A stretch of 64,000 nucleotides of DNA from positions 457,001 through 521,000 of the forward strand of contig NZ_CP118753.2 in NCBI RefSeq assembly GCF_034480035.2, in the 5' to 3' direction. The stretch is from Methanosphaera sp. ISO3-F5. GTDB lineage: Archaea; Methanobacteriota; Methanobacteria; Methanobacteriales; Methanobacteriaceae. Under the pieces are notes generated by a model. The model searched no databases. It saw only the letters and a program-made list of their open reading frames with translations, and had not been told where the DNA came from. Made by a program: the position numbers and the translations under genes. Position 1 is the first letter of the stretch. Each line of letters opens with the position of its first letter. This document shows positions 57,254-64,000 of this stretch, piece after piece.

Positions 57254-57451
57254 TTATAATGCTAATTTAATATCGTCGGCAGTGACTGTTTTACGTCCTG
57301 CGTGTTTTGTAAATTTATTAGCTTGAGCAGCTACTTCTTCTGCATATTCTTCAACAGCATCTGCTAGTGCTACTGCTGCATCGTCACTTACTCTTTCTGC
57401 ACCTGCTTCTTTGATGATTCTTTTTAGTGGTGCGATTGGTAATTCTGCCAT
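57254..57451 (-). CDS. Archaeal histone
   Basis: The 65-residue histone fold ([20 protein letters not shown], then [18 protein letters not shown]) is of HMf type. It dimerises and wraps DNA in extendable 30-bp steps. ATG after GGAGATAATGATATATT. The gene ends about 180 bp from the repeat array and is read towards it. It has no tails, as is normal. Confidence 0.97.
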   Translation of the reverse strand: MAELPIAPLKRIIKEAGAERVSDDAAVALADAVEEYAEEVAAQANKFTKHAGRKTVTADDIKLAL

Positions 57452-57919
57452 AATATATCATTATCTCCTATAATTTTATTACTTATAATTATGAAAATAA
57501 GTCAGATTTTATAGTTTCTTTTTAATTATAATGGTTAATAAGGGTAATAATAATAAAAATAGTGATTTTTTTTTAAATTGGTTTTATTAGGATGATAAAT
57601 ATTATTATTCATAGATAATTCTATATATACACTTAACAAGTACAGTTTGTCATTAACATTTTAATATGGTTTATCAATGTTTTATCTTTTATTATATTTC
57701 ATCCAGTATAAAACATTAATTCTTTGGATATTGGTATATTTTAACTTTATAGTTTCATATTGGTGTTATTTTCATATATTGATCTTTTTAAACTAATGCT
57801 CTTTTTGAAAATAGTTTCTGAATGAAATGATTTATTTTTTCATTTTTTTAATAAAATCTAATAGTTTTGAATGAAAGAAATAGTATTGTTATTTTAATTT
57901 TTTTTTATGGTGGTTTGGA
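57452..57919. other. 468-bp promoter gap between histone and mptE
   Basis: The genes are divergent. The gap is AT-rich with the histone promoter near 57480-57530 and the mptE upstream region on the right. No open frame or repeat box was seen. Confidence 0.5.
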
Positions 57920-58645
57920 TTGTATAATGATTGGGAAATTTGGTATGATTTAATTGTTGATGATTTTTCATTTAGTAAAGATGATGATATTGTGTCGGCT
58001 CAACTTTTGGATGAGAAAATTGATAAAGTTGGAAAATATGATTTGTCACATATAGATTTAGCACATAAATCAATAGTGTTTGGGGCAGGACCTTCAATTA
58101 AAAAACATATATCTTATCTTAAACGTAATGTTAACTTTAAAGATTATATTTTAATTGCAGCTGATGGTGCAACAACGGCATTACTTGAAGAGGATATAAT
58201 TCCTGATATGATAGTTACTGATTTGGATGGCAAAATAGAAAGTATTATTGATTCAAATAAAAAAGGATCAGTATTGTATGTTCATGCACATGGGGATAAT
58301 ATGGAAAAAATTGAGGAATACTTGGATAAATTGGATAAAATAATACCTACCTGTCAATGTAAACCTTTTGGAAACTTGGAAAATTATGGTGGTTTTACGG
58401 ATGGGGATCGTGCAGTGCATATAGCAACATATTCTTTAAAGTCAGAACAGATAATTCTTGCAGGTATGGATTTTGGTAATATTATAACTAATTATTCTAG
58501 GCCGGAAATAGGTGTTAAATTACAAAAAGCTGATTCTTTTAAAGAAAAAAAGTTATGTTATGCTGAAAAACTGGTTAATTCATTAAAAAAAGAAAATGTC
58601 CAAATTGAATATATTAATTTGAATTCATCAATTTGGATTCCGTAA
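57920..58645 (+). CDS. mptE: 6-hydroxymethyl-7,8-dihydropterin pyrophosphokinase (archaeal MptE type)
   Basis: MptE activates the pterin for tetrahydromethanopterin synthesis. The 241-residue DUF115 protein shows VFGAGPSIKKHI near 53-64, IAADGATTALLEEDIIPDMIV near 80-100 with VTDLDG, VHAHGDN near 120 and FTDGDRAVH near 162. It begins with TTG after GGTGGTTTGGA. It is a single gene and another methanogen marker. Confidence 0.93.
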   Translation: MYNDWEIWYDLIVDDFSFSKDDDIVSAQLLDEKIDKVGKYDLSHIDLAHKSIVFGAGPSIKKHISYLKRNVNFKDYILIAADGATTALLEEDIIPDMIVTDLDGKIESIIDSNKKGSVLYVHAHGDNMEKIEEYLDKLDKIIPTCQCKPFGNLENYGGFTDGDRAVHIATYSLKSEQIILAGMDFGNIITNYSRPEIGVKLQKADSFKEKKLCYAEKLVNSLKKENVQIEYINLNSSIWIP

Positions 58646-58860
58646 CACGTAAATATGAAAATGTTTAATTATTTTTTATTCCAAAACTTTTCTTAATCAT
58701 ATACTTTTTTTTTATTAACAATTAATACTCAGAGTTGTATATTTTAATATCTAGTTAATAGTTAATAAATACTACTCTAAAATTATTAATAATTACTTTA
58801 AAAACATTACACCAAAAATTAATAAATACTAAAATTAGGTAAAAATATTAAAAATAAAAT

Positions 58861-58931
58861 AACTGTGACTAGTGAACAAAATTATTCACTTCACAATTTA
58901 AAACAATTATATGTGTTTGTGGGTACAATTA
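58861..58931 (+). ncRNA. Candidate structured RNA element, copy A
   Basis: The element shares three blocks with copy B at 59124: AACTGTGACT, TCACAATTTAAAA and GTGGGTACAATTA. TGTGA (58864-58868) pairs with TCACA (58891-58895), and inside it AGTGAA pairs with TTCACT. It lies in a gap between convergent genes, so it is not a leader of either. The strand is not certain. Confidence 0.45.
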
Positions 58932-59123
58932 GTTCTTTGTACTAATACTAATATATAAATTAACATATATTCTGTTAATATTTGATTAATTTTGATAAGG
59001 TAATTTTAAAAGTTATCCAAACTACGAACAACTCATTTATCATGATACAACTTCAAATATACTTTATAACATATTAAAAAAATGATTGCTTTAAACTAGA
59101 AAAAATCTCAAATAAAAAAAAGT

Positions 59124-59209
59124 AACTGTGACTCTATATAATTTTGTTATATAGAAATTATATGTTCAATCACAATTTAAAAATAAATTTTGTTCTGTGG
59201 GTACAATTA
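59124..59209 (+). ncRNA. Candidate structured RNA element, copy B
   Basis: It has the same three blocks as copy A (59124-59133, 59170-59182, 59197-59209). The inner hairpin is different in sequence, CTATATAA pairing with TTATATAG (59134-59154), but in the same place. Conserved flanks around a hairpin that changes on both sides fit a conserved structure. A TTTATAA box near 59073 could drive it. The rest of 58646-59299 is empty. Confidence 0.45.
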
Positions 59210-59299
59210 AATATTATGTTTCTATCAAATATATACTCTTACATAATTTCATTAAATTTTACATTAATTTGATTAAATTTTTTTGTAATTCTGAATTTA

Positions 59300-60406
59300 T
59301 TATTTTTTAATAATAATCCTGACAATATCATGATCCATTAAAACATGTTCCAATCCAACTTTCTGACCAGGGAATTTAACTGAATCACCCCAAACTTTAG
59401 CATATTTAAAGTTTTTAACAAAGTCCCTATGTAACTTATGTGCAACATCTTCAATAGTTGAACCTTTACGAATAATTAAAGGTTCATCCATATCAGCCTT
59501 TTTACCCTGAGGTTTCAGATATAATCTAATCAAATCAAGATCAACAAAAATCCTTTCTTTTAACTCTTCCATCATTATACCATCATCAGCAGATACAAAC
59601 AAAGCATTAGGTAACTTCTCTCTTAACGCTTCAAGTTGTGCCTGACTAGCAAGATCAATCTTATTAACAACAATAGTCATAGGAATATATGCACGGTTAG
59701 GTTCCATAGCATCAATAAACCTGTCTATTGTAACATCTTCCCTTAGCACAACATCCGCACTATGAATACCATATTCACTTAAAATGGAATGAATTGTTTT
59801 TTCATCTAAATGAGTTAATTCAACAGTTGAAACAATGTTTAATCCACCCATTTTTTTCCTAGATACTTTAACTTCCGGTTTTTTCTCATTTGGACGCACA
59901 CCAATATTTCTTACCTCTTCAAGGATAACTTCCATATGTTCCGGTTGGAATACATCTAAAACCATTATAATTAAATCAGCGTTACGTGTTGCAGATAATA
60001 TTTCCCTACCTTTACCTTTTCCTTTACTTGCACCTTTAATAATACCAGGAATATCCAATATCTGAATTTTTGCATCTTCATACTCCATAATCCCTGGAAC
60101 TATGTCTAATGTTGTAAATTCGTATGCTCCTACTTTTGAGTTTGCATTAGTTAAGTAGTTAAGAATAGTTGATTTACCTACTGATGGAAATCCTAATAAT
60201 ACAGCAGTTGAATCTCCACTTTTTCTAACTAAAAATCCTTCTCCTTTGGTTGAAGAACTGTTACGTTTTTCTATTTTTTCTTTAAGTTGTGCAATCTGTG
60301 CTTTTAGTTTACCGATATGGTGTGATGTTGCTTTATTTTTTTGAGTCTTTTTAATTTCCTCTTCTATCTGTTTAATTCTATCTTCAGCTGCTGACATATT
60401 TTTCAC
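59300..60406 (-). CDS. DRG-family GTPase with TGS domain
   Basis: The 368-residue protein has an N-terminal coiled coil ([20 protein letters not shown]), G1 GFPSVGKST near 73, the G3 region DIPG near 118, G4 VVNKIDLA near 247, and a C-terminal TGS domain with [26 protein letters not shown] split near 315-340. DRG proteins bind ribosomes and help translation. It ends shortly before the two ncRNA-like elements. Confidence 0.93.
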   Translation of the reverse strand: MKNMSAAEDRIKQIEEEIKKTQKNKATSHHIGKLKAQIAQLKEKIEKRNSSSTKGEGFLVRKSGDSTAVLLGFPSVGKSTILNYLTNANSKVGAYEFTTLDIVPGIMEYEDAKIQILDIPGIIKGASKGKGKGREILSATRNADLIIMVLDVFQPEHMEVILEEVRNIGVRPNEKKPEVKVSRKKMGGLNIVSTVELTHLDEKTIHSILSEYGIHSADVVLREDVTIDRFIDAMEPNRAYIPMTIVVNKIDLASQAQLEALREKLPNALFVSADDGIMMEELKERIFVDLDLIRLYLKPQGKKADMDEPLIIRKGSTIEDVAHKLHRDFVKNFKYAKVWGDSVKFPGQKVGLEHVLMDHDIVRIIIKK

Positions 60407-60783
60407 ACCATCTATTTTTTTTATAAAATTTTTATACTATTTATTACTCTGTTTTTAATTGTTTTTATTGTTTTTGTTCTGAAAACTTATTTGAGGGTAT
60501 GATTTGAATAATTTAAAAAATAGTTCTTAATTTTATGAATTTAGTATAATACTTATTAAAAATTGTTGATAATATTCATATAATATATGTCCAGATAACA
60601 AAACAATGTCTACTTTGTAATATAACTTAACATTCAATTAAAGATACAATGTCAATAGTATAACAATAAAACAAGAATTTACAGAAAATACAGTTAAACC
60701 TGGAGGTTCTAAAACAAGGACATTGATAACACGAAAATATTTTTTGGAATTATATTAAAAAAAAGATTTGAAGAATTAATAGT
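60407..60783. other. 377-bp gap with a possible gene remnant
   Basis: The gap holds the promoter of the GTPase gene on its left. On the plus strand, codons at about 60643-60756 read without a stop (YNVNSITIKQEFTENTVK, then GGSKTRTLITRKYFLELY) but have no ATG, GTG or TTG start and no ribosome site. It may be a gene remnant or chance. Confidence 0.3.
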
Positions 60784-61527
60784 TTAAGCAACTACTTTCT
60801 TCCAAGGTGTAACATAAACACCAGATAATAATCCATTATCAACAGAACTGTTGGTGATTAATGTGGAATAGATGTAAATAAGGTTCATAAAACCAATTTT
60901 TTCCTCATTATAATCTACAAAACCTGGACAAAACTTGTTTTCATCCATTTCAGTATATAAATCTTCAGTAATTTTAATATATTCATCATAACTAAGCAAC
61001 ATATCTTCTGTAATGGTTTCACTAGAAACTGAAGGTGTTTGTACCCATTTAAGTTCAATATCATCTTTATTATTTTCACTGAGATTTTTCACGGCTGTAA
61101 CAAGTAAGTTAAATAAATTACCTATAGTTACTTCATGTTTGTCAATTAAAATTTTGCCCGGAACTTTCTTATTAACTTCTATCCATTTTTTTAATCTGTA
61201 GCATGCATTTTGTAACTCTTTAATTGAAATAAATATTGGATCAGCTTTTTCAACAATAATCTTAGCAGTCTGCATAGATGGAGCACATTCAGCATTACCA
61301 CCATAGATAACATCTAACCGGTACTCTTTATTATGGTATGAACTAAAATCCATGACTTCAGAAAATTTTCCATCTTTAACTTTTGTATTAAAATGAGTTT
61401 TCTGATTAATTTTCACTGCAATTCTACCATCAATAGGATTGCCATTTTCATCAGTAACTTCAAACTCAATTTTTGCTGTTCCCCATTCTTTAACTTTAAT
61501 ATCTTCTAATTTAATTATGGAATCCAT
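60784..61527 (-). CDS. Ig-like plus pseudomurein-binding-repeat protein without signal peptide
   Basis: Residues 1-95 look like an Ig-like beta-sandwich (WGTAKIEFEVTDENGNPIDG, then YRLDVIYGGNAECAP). Residues 100-145 match the pseudomurein-binding repeat (ACYRLKKWIEVNKKVP, then ITIDK-like ILIDKHEVTIGNLFNLL). A further helical C-terminal part may be a second, diverged repeat. Pseudomurein is the wall polymer of Methanobacteriales. No signal peptide or membrane segment is seen, so export is unexplained. Confidence 0.7.
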   Translation of the reverse strand: MDSIIKLEDIKVKEWGTAKIEFEVTDENGNPIDGRIAVKINQKTHFNTKVKDGKFSEVMDFSSYHNKEYRLDVIYGGNAECAPSMQTAKIIVEKADPIFISIKELQNACYRLKKWIEVNKKVPGKILIDKHEVTIGNLFNLLVTAVKNLSENNKDDIELKWVQTPSVSSETITEDMLLSYDEYIKITEDLYTEMDENKFCPGFVDYNEEKIGFMNLIYIYSTLITNSSVDNGLLSGVYVTPWKKVVA

Positions 61528-61702
61528 TATTTTTCACCGTCGTTTTCAATTAATTTATTTTTAATTCTGAAAAATATGATAAATGATAATTATAAATAAC
61601 TAATATATTATATGTTTTTACTCAGTTAAAATAGTATGGATATTTAATTGACTTTACTTGATATTTTTAATTTTATTCTAGTTTTTCATTAAAAGAATAA
61701 TC

Positions 61703-62497
61703 TTATATTATTCTTAGGTATTGTAATGTTATTAATATGATGATTAATATTATTGGTATTATTAAGTATAGTTTGCTGTTTGTGGATAGTTTTTCTTTTG
61801 AATAATATATTGTACTTTCTGAATTGTAGCCTCTGCTCGCCATACTAGCATAAACAGTTTCTCCCCTTTCATAAGCTCTTAAGAACATCATTAAGAATAA
61901 ATATCCTATTTGTTTTACTTTCCACATGTATGGTGTGTTGTTTGAAAGGGCAAAGCATCTGCTTGCCTGTGCCTGTCTTATACTGTTTAGTTCATCATAG
62001 AATAAGAAAATGAATCGAACAAATAATGAGAAAATCATAGCAAATTCATTTGGAACATGTAATCTTCTGAAAGCTTCTGCTATGTCTTTCATTGGTGTTA
62101 TATAAGAGAATAGCACTATTGAGGTAACGCTTATCGTTAATCTTGCCATTAATAGTTCAGCAAATTCTATTCCTTCTAGTGTGATATTTATTCCCAGGGG
62201 AAGTGTGTATAATACCTGACCGGGATGTACAAATGGTTGAAATATTGCTATGAATAGTCCAAAGGGTAATATTAGAAGTACTCGAATTAATGCATCTTTT
62301 ATGGATATTCGGCTTATTGCGATTAAGCTTATTAAATATATTTCCAGTATTATGAATACTATGTAGTTTGAGGATGTAACAGCAAATAATATTGTAATAA
62401 TTAATACGATTAATTTTATTCTACTGTCTATGTTGTGTAATATACTGTTTTGGTTGGATAAGTATTCCTGTTGTCTTAGTTCATTTATGCTTACCAC
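61703..62497 (-). CDS. cbiQ: Cobalt/nickel ECF transporter, T component
   Basis: CbiQ is the membrane scaffold coupling ATPases to the CbiM substrate unit. The 264-residue protein has five or six helices and the two coupling motifs seen as QASRCFAL near 182 and YASMASRGYN near 222. It follows cbiN by 126 bp. No ATPase gene cbiO follows within the window; the next gene downstream is the pseudomurein-binding protein. Confidence 0.88.
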   Translation of the reverse strand: MVSINELRQQEYLSNQNSILHNIDSRIKLIVLIITILFAVTSSNYIVFIILEIYLISLIAISRISIKDALIRVLLILPFGLFIAIFQPFVHPGQVLYTLPLGINITLEGIEFAELLMARLTISVTSIVLFSYITPMKDIAEAFRRLHVPNEFAMIFSLFVRFIFLFYDELNSIRQAQASRCFALSNNTPYMWKVKQIGYLFLMMFLRAYERGETVYASMASRGYNSESTIYYSKEKLSTNSKLYLIIPIILIIILITLQYLRII

Positions 62498-62623
62498 AAT
62501 ATTATCTCCAAAAGTTTCGCTATGTTTTTTTATGTTCTTTTTTTGTATTAATAATTGTTAAAAGAATAATGGAAAAGTAATCATATTTATATGATTTTTT
62601 TTCCTTAATTTTAAAAAATAGTT

Positions 62624-62911
62624 TTATTTGTTTTTACTAACTAATTTGAATACACCATAGGCTAGACAAACAGTTAGTACAGCACCAATTATTAAACATA
62701 CAACACCTACTAATGGGTTGTCTTCCATACCTGGTAATGTGTAATCAGGCATCATTGGTTCAATTACTTGTTTTGCTTCTAATACTTGAGGGTTGATATG
62801 TTCTGCTGATGCTTCAAGTCCGTCTGGATCTCCTGATGCTAAAAATGGTGATAAGACACATACTATTAATGCTATTACAAAGATTCCGATATAAATATTT
62901 TTCTTTTCCAT
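62624..62911 (-). CDS. cbiN: Cobalt transporter accessory protein CbiN (PDGLE)
   Basis: The 95-residue protein has two membrane helices (IGIFVIALIVCVLSPFLA near 7-24, and VGVVCLIIGAVLTVCLAYGV near 68-87) with the diagnostic PDGLEASAE loop between them near 29-37. CbiN is needed with CbiM for metal uptake. It begins 4 bp after cbiM. Confidence 0.93.
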   Translation of the reverse strand: MEKKNIYIGIFVIALIVCVLSPFLASGDPDGLEASAEHINPQVLEAKQVIEPMMPDYTLPGMEDNPLVGVVCLIIGAVLTVCLAYGVFKLVSKNK

Positions 62912-62915
62912 GTTA

Positions 62916-63539
62916 TCACCTGTTGTATGCTAATAAATCAGGTCTTACTGATTCGATTCCTTTAATAATTATAACAGTGATTACTGCTTCAATTAATCCA
63001 ATCATTGCATGGTATCCTCCCATGAAGAATAATCCTTCAGTTATAGGGAAGGTTCCACTTAATGCCATTTCTAATGCTGCTACTAATGCTGCTATGAAAC
63101 ATCCTGCCCATGCTGCTATGAAGATACTTGGATATTTTCCAATTTTGTCTTGTAATCCTGAAAATCCGTAGTATCCTACGAATCCTCCAACTATTGCCAT
63201 GTTTAGAATGTTTGCTCCTAATGCAGTTATTCCTCCATCTCCGAAGAATAATGCTTGTAGTACTAATACAATTGATAATACTATTATTGCGGCATATGGG
63301 CTACAGAATATTATTGCAACTAATGCTGCACCTAATAGGTGTCCACTTGATCCGAATGGAACTGGCAAGTTGAATGATTGAATTGCGAAGATACCTGCAG
63401 CTAATACTGCTAGAAGTGGTACATATTTTTCGTCTAAATTATCTTTACTCCATTTGACGGAGAGGTATAAAAAGATTATTGCTATAATGTATAATATAGC
63501 ACAAAGTGGTAATGAGATAAAACCATCTGGTATGTGCAA
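62916..63539 (-). CDS. cbiM: Cobalt/nickel ECF transporter substrate-binding unit CbiM
   Basis: CbiM binds Co2+ (or Ni2+) through its N-terminus. The 207-residue protein begins [11 protein letters not shown], where His2 is the known metal ligand, so processing at the TTG start (63539) is important. AGGAGG lies 7 bp upstream. It has six or seven helices with [14 protein letters not shown] near 76. The TATA box TTTATATA lies near 63630-63637. Confidence 0.94.
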   Translation of the reverse strand: MHIPDGFISLPLCAILYIIAIIFLYLSVKWSKDNLDEKYVPLLAVLAAGIFAIQSFNLPVPFGSSGHLLGAALVAIIFCSPYAAIIVLSIVLVLQALFFGDGGITALGANILNMAIVGGFVGYYGFSGLQDKIGKYPSIFIAAWAGCFIAALVAALEMALSGTFPITEGLFFMGGYHAMIGLIEAVITVIIIKGIESVRPDLLAYNR

Positions 63540-63718
63540 TTTTTTGCCTCCTTATTATTTTTTTTAATTAAAATGTAATACATTTTTAATAATTTTTATG
63601 ATTCTCATATATATGTTTGTTTTAATATTATATAAACATATTGAATTTTGGGGGATTATCTCTTCTTTATTTGAGATTTATATAAAAATTTAAGTGTAGT
63701 ATTTGAAATAAAGTTTAA

Positions 63719-63806
63719 ATAAGTATTACTTTATCAATTAAAAATAGTAGGATGGTAATAATTTAATACTGCCTTATATATGATAGTTTAAAAAAGTAAT
63801 ACTTAT
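63719..63806. promoter_or_regulatory. Paired 14-bp inverted repeats upstream of cbiM
   Basis: ATAAGTATTACTTT (63719-63732) and AAAGTAATACTTAT (63793-63806) are exact reverse complements, 60 bp apart. Each holds an 11-bp near-palindrome AAGTAnTACTT. They could be two operator sites for a metal-responsive regulator of cbiMNQ, or a stem after the 63894 gene. They lie 90-170 bp before the cbiM TATA box. The rest of 63540-63893 has no gene. Confidence 0.4.
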
Positions 63807-63893
63807 ATGGTGTATTGTATTATTAAATAAAATTTTAAAATATATAAACTTCTTTTAAATTAAAATAATAAAATAAAAAAAAGTATAAGGAGA

Positions 63894-64000
63894 TTATTTA
63901 ACGTTTAATTCATCTTCAGAAAACTCTTCAGACTGTCTGGAAACAAGATCCCCCATTTCCTTTTCCTTTTCAGCATAGAAATCAGGGTCATGTATAGGAC
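63894..64000 (-). CDS. 3' end of an unidentified gene (runs off the window)
   Basis: The last 34 codons are inside, reading PIHDPDFYAEKEKEMGDL and ending SEDELNVK at a TAA (63894-63896). The tail is acidic and probably helical. It is too short to name. Confidence 0.6.
   Translation of the reverse strand, partial: PIHDPDFYAEKEKEMGDLVSRQSEEFSEDELNVK

Noticed and set aside
60643-60756. A small gene between the pseudomurein-binding protein and the GTPase
   Set aside because: The frame is open for about 37 codons but has no usable start codon or ribosome site. It is kept only as a possible remnant.
63540-63893. Cobalamin riboswitch before cbiM
   Set aside because: No B12-box-like sequence or suitable folding was seen; only the inverted repeats at 63719 and 63793 stand out.

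Overview
The window is 64 kb of very AT-rich archaeal DNA (roughly 27% GC by eye). The gene set points to a methanogen of the order Methanobacteriales, most likely Methanosphaera. Evidence includes the ATP-binding component A2 of the methyl-coenzyme M reductase system, MfnB (methanofuran), MptE (methanopterin), an F420-dependent NADP reductase, replication factor C, a small archaeal histone, an archaeal FBP aldolase/phosphatase, a pseudomurein-binding-repeat protein and tRNA-Gln with an A1-U72 pair. The genus is an inference from composition and gene content. No rRNA or CRISPR array was seen.

Layout. 0-13.4 kb is housekeeping: nadC, rnz (with an apparent ATA start), a SHOCT protein, rfcS-rfcL, a ureohydrolase, hemB, a CitG-like gene, pheS, mfnB and guaB. 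13.4-16.8 kb holds a ribbon-helix-helix/coiled-coil gene, a 0.7-kb field of 15 GTTAAC palindromes, an HD phosphohydrolase and nadM. 17-21 kb has tRNA-Gln, cbiZ, a Usp protein, atwA and mntP. 21.4-39.6 kb is more accessory. It contains an IS inserted in a relic surface-protein gene, small membrane proteins, a tandem pair of unknown paralogs, a CPA2 antiporter, a PepSY protein, DUF763, a nitroreductase, an ABC/FtsX transporter, an SF1 helicase and an IS4-family element. 40-52 kb is core metabolism: metY, metX-CBS, fbp, a beta-decarboxylating dehydrogenase, HEAT protein, mdh (second ATA start), npdG, glnK-amtB with an NrpR-type operator, and a class V aminotransferase. 52.7-57.1 kb is a gene-free repeat array interrupted by a second, apparently identical IS4 copy. 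57.2-64 kb has histone, mptE, two related ncRNA-like elements, a DRG-type GTPase, a pseudomurein-binding-repeat protein and cbiQ/cbiN/cbiM.

The most unusual feature is the array at 52743-57074. More than 70 copies of a palindromic box TGTAnnTACA sit at quantised spacings. In the first and third blocks the centre is TT and boxes are mostly 39-40 bp or 16-17 bp apart. In the middle block the centre is TA and seven about 131-bp units each carry boxes at 40, 18, 40 and 33 bp steps. The inter-box cassettes recur, so this is not a CRISPR. Box spacing is often not a multiple of three, so it is not coding. It looks like a cis-acting binding array or satellite of a kind I do not recognise. A second palindrome field (TGTTAACA, 14347-15045), with several neighbours 10-11 or 21-22 bp apart, lies directly upstream of a gene encoding a predicted DNA-binding, coiled-coil protein. 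It is a plausible protein-site pair.
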